A DNA stretch of 64,000 nt from Rhodoferax sp. TH121 (GTDB lineage: Bacteria > Pseudomonadota > Gammaproteobacteria > Burkholderiales > Burkholderiaceae_C). The stretch covers positions 496,001-560,000 of the forward strand of contig NZ_NOXW01000022.1 in the NCBI RefSeq assembly GCF_002251855.1, written 5' to 3'. Positions 44,277 through 54,029 of this stretch are shown piece by piece (the first letter of the stretch is position 1; every line of letters begins with the position of its first letter). The position numbers were made by a program, and so were the translations under genes. The notes under the pieces were generated by a model. The model had not been told where the DNA came from. It ran no database searches and saw only the letters and a list, made by a program, of their open reading frames with translations.

Positions 44277-45152
44277 ATGAAACGTATTGTCTTGTTTGTA
44301 ATGACCAACCTGGCCGTGGTGCTGGTGTTGGGTGTGGTGGCCAATTTATTGGGCGTCAACCGCTTTTTGACCGCCAACGGCCTGAACCTGGGCGCACTGC
44401 TGGGCTTTGCGCTCATCATGGGTTTTGGCGGCGCCATCATTTCCTTGTTGATCAGCAAGCCGATGGCCAAATGGACTTCGGGCGTGCGCGTGATCGATCA
44501 GCCCCAGAACATGGACGAAGCTTGGATTGTGGACACCGTGCGCAAGTTTGCGGACAAGGCCGGCATTGGCATGCCCGAAGTGGGTATCTTCGAGGGCGCA
44601 CCCAACGCCTTTGCCACTGGCGCCTTCAAGAACTCGGCCCTGGTGGCGGTGAGCACGGGCTTGCTGCAGGGCATGACGCGTGAAGAAATTGAGGCTGTGA
44701 TTGGCCACGAGGTGGCCCACATTGCCAACGGCGACATGGTGACCATGACGCTGATCCAGGGTGTGATGAACACCTTTGTGGTGTTCATCAGCCGCGTGGT
44801 GGGGTACGCCGTGGACAGCTTCTTGCGCAAGAACGACGAGCAAAGCAGCGGCCCCGGCATTGGTTACTATGTCACCACCATCGTGCTGGACATCGTGCTG
44901 GGCTTTGTGGCCGCCATCATCGTGGCCTGGTTCAGCCGCCAGCGTGAATTCCGTGCCGACGCAGGTGCTGCCCAGCTCATGGGCCGCAAGCAGCCCATGA
45001 TGAACGCGCTGGCCCGCCTGGGCGGCATGACACCCGGCGAGCTGCCCAAGAGCGTGGCTGCCATGGGTATTGCTGGCGGTATTGGCCAGTTGTTCTCGAC
45101 CCACCCGCCGATTGAAGAGCGCATTGCTGCGCTGCAAGCTTCCGGCAACTGA
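44277..45152 (+). CDS. htpX: Membrane zinc metalloprotease HtpX
   Basis: 291 residues, M48 family. Two N-terminal TM helices (about 4-24 and 35-55), zinc motif [10 protein letters not shown] (HExxH), two further TM segments ([32 protein letters not shown]) and the third ligand region [14 protein letters not shown]. It degrades damaged inner-membrane proteins together with FtsH. ATG 44277 opens the first TM helix and follows AAAGAAGA. Confidence 0.94.
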   Translation: MKRIVLFVMTNLAVVLVLGVVANLLGVNRFLTANGLNLGALLGFALIMGFGGAIISLLISKPMAKWTSGVRVIDQPQNMDEAWIVDTVRKFADKAGIGMPEVGIFEGAPNAFATGAFKNSALVAVSTGLLQGMTREEIEAVIGHEVAHIANGDMVTMTLIQGVMNTFVVFISRVVGYAVDSFLRKNDEQSSGPGIGYYVTTIVLDIVLGFVAAIIVAWFSRQREFRADAGAAQLMGRKQPMMNALARLGGMTPGELPKSVAAMGIAGGIGQLFSTHPPIEERIAALQASGN

Positions 45153-45180
45153 TGGGTGCGGCACACGCCGCGTCCAGCGA

Positions 45181-45218
45181 CCCCTTTGTGCCCCGTGTGC
45201 AAAGGGGTTTTGTTTTTT
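45181..45218 (+). terminator. Rho-independent terminator after htpX
   Basis: CCCCTTTG (45181-45188) pairs with CAAAGGGG (45200-45207), loop of 11 bases, tail TTTTGTTTTTT. Confidence 0.85.
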
Positions 45219-45263
45219 GGGGCGTGTTACAAAGCAGGCCCGATGGATGGAACGGATGTGCAG

Positions 45264-45893
45264 ATGGAACTCTCGACTTGGCTTGCCTTTTTTGCCGCCT
45301 CCTGGGCGATCAGTATTTCGCCCGGTGCGGGGGCGGTGGCGGCCATGAGTGCCGGACTCAATCACGGGTTCAAGCGGGGCTACATCACCACGCTGGGCCT
45401 GGTACTGGGCATCTGGACGCAGATCGTGGTGGTTGGCGTGGGCCTGGGCGCGGTGGTGGCCACCAGCGCCACCGCCTTTCTAGTCATCAAGTGGGCCGGT
45501 GTGGCCTATCTGGTGTGGCTGGGCATCCAGCAGTGGGGGGCGCCCACCGTGCCGCTGGCGGCCAAGACGGAAGAGGCCGGCCAAGCCAGTGTGCGCAGCA
45601 TGGTGTTCCGGGCCTGGGTCATCAACGCGCTGAACCCCAAAGGCACCGTGTTCCTGCTGGCGGTGGTGCCGCAGTTTCTGAACCTGGCGCAGCCGCTGGC
45701 ACCGCAGTACCTGGTGATTGCGGCCACACTGGGCTTTACTGATCTGGTGGTGATGGGTGGCTACACCGCGCTGGCCGCCAAGGTGCTGCGCGCACTCAAG
45801 TCCGAGGCACACCTGCGGGCCTTGAACCGGGTATTTGGTGGCTTGTTTGTGGCAGCTGGCACGCTACTGGCATTTTTCAAGCGCGCGGCGTGA
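45264..45893 (+). CDS. LysE family amino-acid exporter
   Basis: 209 residues, about six TM helices. The start WLAFFAASWAISISPGAGAV is a clear LysE/RhtB signature (xPGPxxxx-like), and WVINALNPKGTVFLLAVVP is the conserved TM segment. It exports amino acids such as homoserine, lysine or threonine in exchange for protons; the substrate is not determined. ATG 45264 is chosen because the family starts one or two residues before the first helix; ATG 45243 is possible. The end overlaps the convergent FAD oxidoreductase gene by 17 bases. Confidence 0.88.
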   Translation: MELSTWLAFFAASWAISISPGAGAVAAMSAGLNHGFKRGYITTLGLVLGIWTQIVVVGVGLGAVVATSATAFLVIKWAGVAYLVWLGIQQWGAPTVPLAAKTEEAGQASVRSMVFRAWVINALNPKGTVFLLAVVPQFLNLAQPLAPQYLVIAATLGFTDLVVMGGYTALAAKVLRALKSEAHLRALNRVFGGLFVAAGTLLAFFKRAA

Positions 45894-47685
45894 GCATGTC
45901 CAAGGCCAGAGCCTCTGCCACTTTGATGCCGTCCACCCCTGCGGACAAAATGCCGCCGGCGTAGCTGGCACCTTCGCCGGCCGGATACAGACCGCGCACG
46001 TTGGTGCTTTGCAGGTCATCGCCACGTGGCATCTTGATGGGGCTGGAGGTACGGGTTTCCACACCGGTCAACACTGCGTCTGCCATGTCAAAGCCCTTGA
46101 TCTTCTTGCCAAACGCGGGCAGCGCCTCGCGCAGCGCGGCAATGGCATAGCCGGGCAGGCTGGGCGCCAGGTCACCCAGCTTCACGCCGGGCTTGTACGA
46201 CGGGGTCACACTGCCAAATTCGGTGGAGGGCTTGGCGGCGATGAAGTCGCCCACCAGCTGGCCGGGCGCCTCGTAGGTGCCGCCGCCTAGTGTGTAGGCG
46301 CCACTCTCCAGCTGGCGCTGGAACGCAATGCCTGACAGGGGGTGTGCGGCTTTGGGGTCCTGGGCCTTCATCGCGGCGGCTTCTGCCGCGTAGCGCTGGC
46401 CTTTCTCTTCGCCAAAGGCGTGCACAAAAGCGGCTTCGTCGTCCGGGTAGTCGGGCGGGTCGATGCCCACCACCATACCGGCGTTGGCGTTGCGCTCGGC
46501 GCGTGAGTACTGGCTCATGCCGTTGGTGACCACACGGCCCGGCTCGCTGGTGGCGGCCACCACGGTGCCACCGGGGCACATGCAGAAGCTGTACACCGCG
46601 CGCCCGTTGGCGGCGTGGTGCACCAGCTTGTAGTCCGCCGCACCCAAGAGCGGGTGGCCAGCGTGGCGGCCCCAGCGTGCGCGGTCGATTACGCTTTGCG
46701 GGTGTTCGATGCGAAAGCCCACCGAGAACGGCTTGCTCTGCATGGCTACGCCGCGCTCATAGAGCATGGCAAAGGTGTCGCGGGAACTGTGGCCCAGCGC
46801 CAAGACTACGTGGCGGGCAGGCAGCACGTAATGCTCTCCGTTTTGAAGGTTTTCGACCTCTAGCCCTCGTAGAGTCTGCGCGGATAGCTCCTGATTCAAT
46901 AGCAAATCTGCCACCCGCTGCTCAAAGCGAATCTCTCCGCCCAGTGCGATGATCTGCTCGCGGATGCCTTCAACCACCTTCACCAGCTTGAAGGTGCCGA
47001 TGTGCGGGTGGGCTTCATACAGGATCTCGGCTGGCGCACCGTGCTGCACAAACTCGTGCATGACCTTGCGGCCCAGAAATCGCGGGTCCTTGATCTGGCT
47101 GTAGAGCTTGCCGTCCGAAAACGTGCCCGCGCCGCCTTCGCCAAACTGCACATTGCTCTCGGGGTTCAGGTTCTTCTTGCGCCACAGGCCCCAGGTGTCC
47201 TTGGTGCGCTCGCGCACCGGTTTGCCGCGCTCCAGCACGATGGGCTTGAAGCCCATTTGCGCCAGCACCAGCGCCGCAAACATGCCGCACGGCCCAAAGC
47301 CCACCACCACCGGGCGCTCGGCCAAATCGGCCGGAGCCTGCGCGACCAGATGGTAGGCCATGTCCGGCGTGGGCAGGATGTGCGGATGGTTCGGGAATTT
47401 GGCGAGTAAGGGCGCTTCCAGCGCCAGGTCCGTCAGCGTGAGGTCCACGATGTAGACCGCCAGCAAATCGGCCTTGCGCGCATCAAAGCTGCGCTTGAAG
47501 ACATGCAGGTCGGCGATGGCCGCCATGTCGATGCCCAGTGCCTGGGCGCTGAGGCGCTTGAGCGCATCGATTGGGTGCGCCACGGGCGCGCGGTCGGCCT
47601 CGGTCTCGGTGGGGGCGTCGGCGGCACGGCGCTCTTCCACGGGCAAGGCGGACAGGGGGAGTTTGAGTTCGGTCAGGCGGATCAT
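45877..47685 (-). CDS. FAD-dependent oxidoreductase (COG2509-like)
   Basis: 602 residues. After an N-terminal ferredoxin-like region (about 1-105), the dinucleotide motif VVGFGPCGMFAALVLAQMG is followed by QFGEGGAGTFSDGKL, FCMCPGGTVVAATSE and the C-terminal GLYPAGEGASYAGGILSAGVDG. This pattern belongs to uncharacterised FAD-dependent dehydrogenases of many bacteria; the substrate is unknown. Residues about 261-276 (LLNQELSAQTLRGLEVE) are encoded by a copy of the dispersed repeat, inside the FAD/NAD domain between two strands. Confidence 0.85.
   Translation of the reverse strand: MIRLTELKLPLSALPVEERRAADAPTETEADRAPVAHPIDALKRLSAQALGIDMAAIADLHVFKRSFDARKADLLAVYIVDLTLTDLALEAPLLAKFPNHPHILPTPDMAYHLVAQAPADLAERPVVVGFGPCGMFAALVLAQMGFKPIVLERGKPVRERTKDTWGLWRKKNLNPESNVQFGEGGAGTFSDGKLYSQIKDPRFLGRKVMHEFVQHGAPAEILYEAHPHIGTFKLVKVVEGIREQIIALGGEIRFEQRVADLLLNQELSAQTLRGLEVENLQNGEHYVLPARHVVLALGHSSRDTFAMLYERGVAMQSKPFSVGFRIEHPQSVIDRARWGRHAGHPLLGAADYKLVHHAANGRAVYSFCMCPGGTVVAATSEPGRVVTNGMSQYSRAERNANAGMVVGIDPPDYPDDEAAFVHAFGEEKGQRYAAEAAAMKAQDPKAAHPLSGIAFQRQLESGAYTLGGGTYEAPGQLVGDFIAAKPSTEFGSVTPSYKPGVKLGDLAPSLPGYAIAALREALPAFGKKIKGFDMADAVLTGVETRTSSPIKMPRGDDLQSTNVRGLYPAGEGASYAGGILSAGVDGIKVAEALALDMLTPRA
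46857..46903 (+). repeat. Dispersed element copy 8, inside the FAD oxidoreductase gene
   Basis: Left arm CCTCTAGCCCTCGTAGAG, core TCTGCGCGGATAGCTCC, right half TTCAATAGC; full length, opposite to the gene direction. The gene strand reads it as LLNQELSAQTLRGLEVE. Confidence 0.75.
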
Positions 47686-47770
47686 GGGGCGGGCTCGTGG
47701 TTATCAAGCAAGGCCGGGATTTTACGCGCCACCCGTTGCGTGGGGGCCCTCAGAGGGGCAGGCGACCCCG

Positions 47771-48709
47771 TCAGTGCGGTCCGCTGGAGCAGTCTGCCGA
47801 CGGACTGTGGCCAAACAGTTTGCGGTAGTCGCTGGAGAATTGGCTGAAGTGCCAGAAACTCCAGTCCGCAGCCACATCACTGACGGTACTGGCGGCCTTG
47901 TTGCGCAAATCGCGCCGCGCGCCATTGAGGCGCAGGATACGCAGGTACTGCAGGGGGGCCATGCCCAGCACATCTTCAAAGCAGTACTGCAGGGTGCGGC
48001 GGCTCACAAACAGCTGCTGGCACAGGTCAGGCACGGTGATGGCCTGGTCGTGGTGGGCCAGCAGGTAGTCGCGCGCCTTGGCCACAATGCGCTGGCGCCG
48101 GGCAAAGCTGTCGCGCACCTCGCGCTCCACCACCCCCGTGTCGATCAGGGGCAGCAAGGCCGCCACTACAGCCTGCTGGGTGGCTTCAGCGCCCTCGGGG
48201 TGGCCGGGGTGCTGCAACAGGGCACCCAGGGTGTGCAGACACTGTTGGCGCGCTGCCGGGGAGGCATGCACCAGTTCGGCCCCACGCATGCGTTCCCAGT
48301 CAATCGCATAGCCCAGGCGCTGAGCCGCGTCGTGCAGGGTGTCCTGGCGCACCACAATGCCAAAGATGGTGTAGTCCGCCGGTGTAATGAGTTCGAACTC
48401 ACAGTCGCCCGGGCGCACCAGCACGCTGTTGGGGGCCACGGTACGGCCGTTGATGCGGGTCGCCTGCGCCGAGTAGGGCAAGCCGAACCACAACGCGTCT
48501 GGCCATACGCAGCACGTCTGGCGCATGCCCTGGCTGGTGCTTTCCCGGAAGACCTGCATGGCCGGGAGTTGCAGCTCTTCCAGCAGGCCGTGGAACACGC
48601 CGGCGGTGGTCTGGTCGTAACACTGCTCCCAATTGGTGAGGTTGCGGGCGTGTTCGTCTGCGTCCATGGCCTCCACGATGCGGAGTGCGGGCGGGTAGGT
48701 GTGGTGCAT
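47771..48709 (-). CDS. AraC family regulator, probably of ethanolamine use (EutR-like)
   Basis: 312 residues. The C-terminal AraC domain has two helix-turn-helices (ITVPDLCQQLFVSRRTLQYC and DVAADWSFWHFSQFSSDYRK). The N-terminal cupin-like part (about 20-190) is of the type found in EutR-like activators. Divergent placement from the ethanolamine permease-eutBC operon supports control of those genes, perhaps with ethanolamine or adenosylcobalamin as effector (known for EutR, not shown here). ATG 48709 has the strong ribosome site GGAGG. Confidence 0.8.
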   Translation of the reverse strand: MHHTYPPALRIVEAMDADEHARNLTNWEQCYDQTTAGVFHGLLEELQLPAMQVFRESTSQGMRQTCCVWPDALWFGLPYSAQATRINGRTVAPNSVLVRPGDCEFELITPADYTIFGIVVRQDTLHDAAQRLGYAIDWERMRGAELVHASPAARQQCLHTLGALLQHPGHPEGAEATQQAVVAALLPLIDTGVVEREVRDSFARRQRIVAKARDYLLAHHDQAITVPDLCQQLFVSRRTLQYCFEDVLGMAPLQYLRILRLNGARRDLRNKAASTVSDVAADWSFWHFSQFSSDYRKLFGHSPSADCSSGPH

Positions 48710-48823
48710 GGGGTCCTCCAACGGTGCAAGCCCAAGCCGGCGCACCGCGCGGGTGCGCACTGCAGGTTTGCCGATTTTCGATACCGGCTTGGCGTGGGGC
48801 TGCCTACAGTCGCTGCAAGCAAA

Positions 48824-48845
48824 GCCCATGCCGAAATGCATGGGC
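48824..48845. promoter_or_regulatory. Inverted repeat upstream of the ethanolamine permease gene
   Basis: GCCCATG-CCGAAATG-CATGGGC, 7-base arms, between the AraC-type gene and the permease gene (32 bases before the start). It may bind the regulator or form a leader hairpin. No cobalamin riboswitch is seen in this gap. Confidence 0.4.
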
Positions 48846-48876
48846 GCCCTGTCTCAATCCCTGTCGGAGGAAATTC

Positions 48877-50274
48877 ATGTCATCTGCACAACCATCCACG
48901 GGCGCACACACGCTCAAACCGGTGCTCGGCACCCTGCAGCTCTGGGGCATTGCCGTGGGGCTGGTGATCTCGGGCGAGTATTTCGGCTGGAGCTTCGGCT
49001 GGGCCTCGGCCGGAACCCTCGGCTTCACGGTCACCGCGCTGTTCATCGCGGCCATGTACACCACCTTCATCTTCAGCTTCACCGAGCTGACCACCTCCAT
49101 TCCCCACGCCGGCGGCCCGTTTGCGTACAGCAAGCGCGCGTTTGGTCCCACCGGCGGCTACCTGGCCGGGGCGGCCACCTTGGTGGAGTTCGTCTTTGCG
49201 CCGCCGGCGATCGCACTGGCCATCGGCGCCTACCTGAATGTGCAGTTCCCTGCCCTGGACCCCAAGCTGGCCGCCCTGGGCGCCTATCTGGTGTTCATGA
49301 CGCTCAACATCGTGGGCGTGCAGATTGCCGCGACCTTTGAGCTGTGCATCACCGTGATTGCCATCTTCGAGTTGCTGGTGTTCATGGGCGTGGTGTCGCC
49401 TGGCTTCTCCATGGCCAACTTCACCAAGGGCGGTTGGTCCGGTAGCGATGACTTCAGCTGGGCCGCGATCCCGGGCATGTTTGCCGCCATTCCGTTCGCC
49501 ATCTGGTTCTTCCTGGCGATTGAAGGGGTGGCCATGGCCGCCGAAGAGGCCAAAGACCCCAAGCGCTCCATCCCGATTGCCTACATCACTGGCATCCTGA
49601 CGCTGGTGTTTTTGGCGGTAGGCGTGATGGTGTTTGCCGGCGGCGCTGGCGACTGGACCAAGCTCGCCAACATCAACGACCCGCTGCCCCAGGCCATGAA
49701 GCTCATCGTGGGTGAAAACAGCGGTTGGCTGCACATGCTGGTGTGGTTGGGCCTGTTTGGGTTGGTTGCGTCCTTCCACGGCATCATTCTGGGTTACTCG
49801 CGCCAGATCTACGCCTTGTCGCGTGAGGCCTTTTTGCCGTCCTACTTTGCCAAGGTGCACCCCCGCTTCAAGACCCCGCACCGCGCCATCCTGGCCGGTG
49901 GCGTGGTAGGCATTGCCGCCATCTACAGCGACGCCTTCATCACCATCGGCGGCCAGTCCCTGACAGCCAACATCGTCACCATGTCCGTGTTCGGCGCCAT
50001 TCTGATGTACATCCTGAGCATGCTGAGCCTGTTCAAGCTGCGTCGCAGCGAGCCCGCCATGGTGCGCCCCTTCCGTGCGCCGCTGTACCCCTACTTTCCA
50101 GCCTTTGCGCTGTTCGGCGCGCTGGTGTGCATGGCCACCATGGTTTATTACAACCCCCTGATTTTTGGCTTGTTTGTCGGCTTCCTGGTACTGGGCTACG
50201 GCTACTTTAAGATGACCGGACAACAACGCGCCGATGCGCTGCCCCTGGGCGTCAGTGCCCCCGTCGCCAAGTAG
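48877..50274 (+). CDS. eat: Ethanolamine permease (APC superfamily)
   Basis: 465 residues, about 12 TM helices. VLGTLQLWGIAVGLVISGEY and FGWSFGWASAGTLGF at the N-terminus are typical of the Eat ethanolamine permease, as is FAIWFFLAIEGVAMAAEEAK. It imports ethanolamine for deamination by EutBC, encoded 17 bases downstream. ATG 48877 follows GGAGGAAATT, an excellent ribosome site. Confidence 0.9.
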   Translation: MSSAQPSTGAHTLKPVLGTLQLWGIAVGLVISGEYFGWSFGWASAGTLGFTVTALFIAAMYTTFIFSFTELTTSIPHAGGPFAYSKRAFGPTGGYLAGAATLVEFVFAPPAIALAIGAYLNVQFPALDPKLAALGAYLVFMTLNIVGVQIAATFELCITVIAIFELLVFMGVVSPGFSMANFTKGGWSGSDDFSWAAIPGMFAAIPFAIWFFLAIEGVAMAAEEAKDPKRSIPIAYITGILTLVFLAVGVMVFAGGAGDWTKLANINDPLPQAMKLIVGENSGWLHMLVWLGLFGLVASFHGIILGYSRQIYALSREAFLPSYFAKVHPRFKTPHRAILAGGVVGIAAIYSDAFITIGGQSLTANIVTMSVFGAILMYILSMLSLFKLRRSEPAMVRPFRAPLYPYFPAFALFGALVCMATMVYYNPLIFGLFVGFLVLGYGYFKMTGQQRADALPLGVSAPVAK

Positions 50275-50291
50275 TCTCCCTCCGTTTCTCC

Positions 50292-51692
50292 ATGCCCAGT
50301 TGCTCCTTTCGCCATACCGTAGGCAGCCGTACCTACGGATTTCGTGACCTCAAAGACCTCATGGCCAAGGCCACGCCGCTGCGCTCGGGCGATGTGCTGG
50401 CCGGCGTGGCCGCCCACAGTGCCGAGGAGCGGGTGGTGGCGCAAATGGTGCTGTCCGCGTTACCGCTGCGCACCTTGCTGAACGAAGCGCTGGTGCCTTA
50501 CGAAGAGGATGAGGTTAGTCGCCTCATCCTCGACAGCCACGACACGGCCGCGTTTGCCCCCATTCGCCATTTGACCGTGGGTGACTTCCGCGATTGGCTA
50601 CTGAGCGACGCGGTAGACAGTGGGACGCTGGCCGCCATGGCCCCGGGCATCACGCCGGAAATGGCGGCGGCGGTGAGCAAAATCATGCGCAACCAGGACC
50701 TGATTCTGGTGGCCAAGAAGTGCCGTGTGGTCACCGCCTTTCGCAGCACCATTGGCTTGGCCGGTCGCATGGCCACGCGCCTGCAGCCCAACCACCCGAC
50801 AGACGACACCACCGGCATCGCTGCCAGCCTGCTGGACGGTCTGCTCTATGGCAGTGGCGATGCGGTGATCGGTATCAACCCTGCGACCGACAACGTGGGC
50901 CAGGTGGTCAAGCTGGTGCACATGATGGACGACATCATCCGCCACTACGCCATCCCCACCCAGTCTTGTGTGTTGACGCATGTGACCAACACGGTGCAGG
51001 CCATCGAGCGTGGCGCCCCGGTGGACCTGGTGTTCCAGTCCATCGGCGGCACCGAGGCCACCAACCGCAGCTTTGGCGTGGACCTGGCGCTGTTGGCCGA
51101 GGCGCGCAGTGCCGCCTTGTCGCTGAACCGGGGCACGGTGGGCAACAACGTGATGTACTTCGAGACCGGGCAGGGCAGCGCTTTGTCCGCCAACGCGCAC
51201 CATGGCATGGACCAGCAAACCTGCGAGGCGCGTGCCTATGCGGTGGCTCGCGCGTTCAAACCCTTGCTGGTCAACACGGTGGTGGGCTTCATCGGCCCTG
51301 AATACCTGTTTGACGGAAAACAAATCATCCGCGCCGGGTTGGAAGACCACTTCTGCGCCAAGCTGCTGGGCCTGCCTATGGGCTGCGACGTCTGCTACAC
51401 CAACCATGCCGAAGCCGACCAGAACGACATGGATGTGCTGCTCACCCTGCTGGGCACGGCAGGGTGCAGTTTTGTCATGGGCATTCCGGGCTCGGACGAC
51501 ATCATGCTGAACTACCAGACCACGTCCTTCCATGACGCGCTGTACGCCCGCCGTGTGCTGGGCCTGCGGCCCGCGCCCGAGTTCGAGGCCTGGTTGCAGC
51601 GTATGCAGATTTTCAGCGAAGCGGGTGCCGACTTTGCCCTGCATGCAGCCGTACCACCCGCTTTCCAGAAAGCTGTGCTGCAGCTGGCATGA
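50292..51692 (+). CDS. eutB: Ethanolamine ammonia-lyase large subunit EutB
   Basis: 466 residues. With EutC and adenosylcobalamin it converts ethanolamine to acetaldehyde and ammonia. YGSGDAVIGINPATDN, FQSIGGTEATNRSFGVDL, YFETGQGSALSANAHHG and GFIGPEYLFDGKQIIRAGLE are characteristic EutB stretches, including the E of FETGQG and the N/Q substrate-binding residues. The length is normal. No microcompartment genes are nearby. It overlaps eutC by ATGA. Confidence 0.95.
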   Translation: MPSCSFRHTVGSRTYGFRDLKDLMAKATPLRSGDVLAGVAAHSAEERVVAQMVLSALPLRTLLNEALVPYEEDEVSRLILDSHDTAAFAPIRHLTVGDFRDWLLSDAVDSGTLAAMAPGITPEMAAAVSKIMRNQDLILVAKKCRVVTAFRSTIGLAGRMATRLQPNHPTDDTTGIAASLLDGLLYGSGDAVIGINPATDNVGQVVKLVHMMDDIIRHYAIPTQSCVLTHVTNTVQAIERGAPVDLVFQSIGGTEATNRSFGVDLALLAEARSAALSLNRGTVGNNVMYFETGQGSALSANAHHGMDQQTCEARAYAVARAFKPLLVNTVVGFIGPEYLFDGKQIIRAGLEDHFCAKLLGLPMGCDVCYTNHAEADQNDMDVLLTLLGTAGCSFVMGIPGSDDIMLNYQTTSFHDALYARRVLGLRPAPEFEAWLQRMQIFSEAGADFALHAAVPPAFQKAVLQLA

Positions 51693-52537
51693 CGACCATG
51701 AGCGCCCCGCACAGCCCTGTCATCCCCAACCCCTGGTCTGGCCTGCGCCAGTTCACCGATGCGCGCATTGCGCTTGGGCGCTCTGGTGTGAGTCTGCCCA
51801 CGGCGCCCCAGTTGGCCTTCCAGTTGGCCCATGCCCAGGCCCGCGATGCGGTACACCGCGGCTTGGACGTTGCCCGCTTGGCCGATGGATTGGCCGCCGC
51901 CTGGCCAGATGCGCCGCCGCCTTGTCTGCTGCTGCACAGCGCCGCCGCCGACCGCAGCCAGTACCTACAGCGCCCCGATTTGGGCAGGCGGCTGGATGCG
52001 GCGTCGCTGGACGTGCTATCGCAGCTCTACCGGCCTGCGTTCGCGGACGACGTCGTGCAAGACCGCCCCTATGACCTGGCGTTGGTGGTGGCGGACGGTT
52101 TGTCCGCATTGGCCATCGAACAGAATGCCGCACCGTATTTATATGCCTTGCACCAGCGCATGGCGGGTGAGGGCTGGCGCGTGGCGCCGCTGTGCATTGC
52201 CCAGCAGGCACGCGTGGCGATTGGCGATGACATTGGCCAGGCGCTGGGCGCCAAAGCGGTGGTGGTCTTGATTGGGGAGCGCCCGGGCCTGAGTTCACCC
52301 GACAGCATGGGCCTGTACCTGACCTGGATGCCCCGCGTGGGGCTGAGCGATGCCAGCCGCAACTGCATCTCCAACGTGCGCCCTGCAGGCTTGGCGTATG
52401 CGGACGCCGCCTTCAAGCTGCACTACCTGCTGGCCCAGGCGCGCCAGCGGCAGCTCTCCGGGGTTGACTTGAAGGACGAAACCGCACCTGCGGCTACCGT
52501 CCTGCATGCGGAGCGCGGCAACTTTCTGCTGAAATAA
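51689..52537 (+). CDS. eutC: Ethanolamine ammonia-lyase small subunit EutC
   Basis: 282 residues. The N-terminus (RQFTDARIALGRSGVSLPTA) and the B12-contact part (VADGLSALAIEQNA, RVAIGDDIGQAL, VVLIGERPGLSSPDSMGLYL and RNCISNVRPAGLAYADAA) match EutC, which holds the cobalamin with EutB. The end lies 20 bases from the convergent cysK stop. Confidence 0.94.
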   Translation: MTTMSAPHSPVIPNPWSGLRQFTDARIALGRSGVSLPTAPQLAFQLAHAQARDAVHRGLDVARLADGLAAAWPDAPPPCLLLHSAAADRSQYLQRPDLGRRLDAASLDVLSQLYRPAFADDVVQDRPYDLALVVADGLSALAIEQNAAPYLYALHQRMAGEGWRVAPLCIAQQARVAIGDDIGQALGAKAVVVLIGERPGLSSPDSMGLYLTWMPRVGLSDASRNCISNVRPAGLAYADAAFKLHYLLAQARQRQLSGVDLKDETAPAATVLHAERGNFLLK

Positions 52538-52557
52538 GCCGCCGCGGCCGCGTGGGC

Positions 52558-53475
52558 TCAGGTGGGCAGGTAGCCGTCCACCGACAGGTAGCGCTCGCCG
52601 GTGTCGTAGTTGAAGCCCAGCACCGTGCTGCCGGCAGGAATTTCGGGCAGTTTTTGGGCGATGGCGGCCAAGGTGGCGCCGCTGGAGATACCCACCAACA
52701 GCCCCTCTTCGCGTGCGCTGCGGCGGCCGTACTCGCGGGCTGGCTCCGCATCCACCTGGATCACGCCGTCCAGCAGCTCGGTCTTCAGGTTTTTGGGGAT
52801 GAAGCCTGCGCCAATGCCCTGGATGGGGTGCGGTGCAGGCGCGCCGCCGCTGATCACGGGGGAGGCGGTAGGTTCCACCGCAAACACCTTTAGCTGCGGC
52901 CACTGTGCCTTGAGCACCTGCGCCACACCGCTGATGTGGCCACCCGTACCGACGCCAGTGACGAGGACGTCGACGCCGTTCGGGAAGTCTTTCAGGATTT
53001 CCTGTGCCGTGGTGCGCACATGCACGTCGATATTGGCGGGGTTTTCAAACTGCTGTGGAATCCACGCCCCTGGCGTTTGCTCTGCCAGCTCCTGCGCGCG
53101 CGCGATGGCGCCTTTCATGCCTTTTTCGCGGGGGGTCAGGTCAAACGTGGCGCCATAGGCCAGCATCAGGCGGCGGCGCTCGATGGACATGCTGTCGGGC
53201 ATGACCAGAATCAGCTTGTAGCCCTTGACGGCGGCCACCAGGGCCAAGCCCACGCCGGTGTTGCCCGAGGTGGGTTCAATGATGGTGGCGCCGGGCTTCA
53301 GGGCGCCGCTTTTCTCTGCGTCTTCCACCATGGCCAGCGCAATGCGGTCCTTGATGGAGCCGCCAGGGTTGCTGCGCTCGCTCTTCACGAACACCTGGTG
53401 GGTGCTGCCAAACAGCTTGTTGATGCGAATGACGGGGGTGTTGCCGATGGTTTGCAGGACGTTGTCGAATGCCAT
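52558..53475 (-). CDS. cysM: Cysteine synthase (O-acetylserine sulfhydrylase)
   Basis: 305-residue PLP enzyme making cysteine from O-acetylserine and sulfide. The PLP lysine is in [11 protein letters not shown], the substrate loop is [10 protein letters not shown], and the phosphate loop is [21 protein letters not shown] is near the C-terminus. Motif order ([12 protein letters not shown]) fits CysM slightly better than CysK, so the symbol is tentative. ATG 53475 is the start; a longer reading frame through rnpB is a shadow. Confidence 0.9.
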   Translation of the reverse strand: MAFDNVLQTIGNTPVIRINKLFGSTHQVFVKSERSNPGGSIKDRIALAMVEDAEKSGALKPGATIIEPTSGNTGVGLALVAAVKGYKLILVMPDSMSIERRRLMLAYGATFDLTPREKGMKGAIARAQELAEQTPGAWIPQQFENPANIDVHVRTTAQEILKDFPNGVDVLVTGVGTGGHISGVAQVLKAQWPQLKVFAVEPTASPVISGGAPAPHPIQGIGAGFIPKNLKTELLDGVIQVDAEPAREYGRRSAREEGLLVGISSGATLAAIAQKLPEIPAGSTVLGFNYDTGERYLSVDGYLPT

Positions 53476-53591
53476 GGGGTGTCTCCGAGTGAGGGGGATC
53501 AGTCCCTCATTTTGGCCCCAATGTCTGAATTCCTTGCGACACTTTGGGTATATCCATATGCCAGTTGCGCAGGGGTGGGGTTGGCAGGCGC

Positions 53592-53597
53592 GATAAT
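53592..53597 (+). promoter_or_regulatory. -10 box of rnpB
   Basis: GATAAT, 6 bases before the inferred 5' end of rnpB; no clear -35 hexamer at 17 bases. Confidence 0.4.
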
Positions 53598-53603
53598 CGT
53601 CAT

Positions 53604-53979
53604 GTGAAGCCCACCAGACCACCGCTGGTGCAATCTGGGAAACCAGGCACTGGAGGAACGTCCGGACTGCATAGGGCAGCGTAGCAGTTAACGACTGTCC
53701 ACCGACAAGCGTTTGGCGTAAGCCAAGCGCCCTAAGGTGAGGATTAGAGCAACAGAGACGAGTTTTGGACTCGGACGCAACGCAAGTTGCGGCACGAGCC
53801 CAAAGGTGAAACGGGCAATCTCTACGCGCAGCAATACCAAGTAGGCCAACGTTGACGGGGCCCCCGGAGTTGGCGGGTAGGTAGCATCGAGCCGTTTGGG
53901 TGACCAGCGGCCCAGAGTAATGGTGGTCACGTGGGGGGAAACCCCCATGCACAGAATCCGGCTTATCGGTGGGCTTCAC
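53604..53979 (+). ncRNA. rnpB: RNase P RNA, bacterial class A
   Basis: The ribozyme that matures tRNA 5' ends. The P1 stem pairs GTGAAGCCCACC at the 5' end with GGTGGGCTTCAC at the 3' end. Conserved regions seen are GAGGAACGTCCGGACT, CATAGGGCAG, GAGGATTAGAGCAACAGAGA and the 3' AGAATCCGGCTTATCGG. Total length is about 376 bases, as for beta-proteobacteria. A run of seven T at 53982-53988 after P1 gives a terminator. Confidence 0.95.
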
Positions 53980-54029
53980 ACTTTTTTTGTTGTATGGTTG
54001 GGTCTTCACAGTCACTGGGAGATGAAGCC

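Noticed and set aside
48710-48876. Possible cobalamin riboswitch upstream of the ethanolamine operon
   Set aside because: The 167-base gap lacks a recognisable B12 box and is too short for the full aptamer plus promoter.
53476-54015. N-terminal extension of the cysteine synthase frame across rnpB
   Set aside because: The family starts at ATG 53475; the extension is the antisense of a structural RNA.
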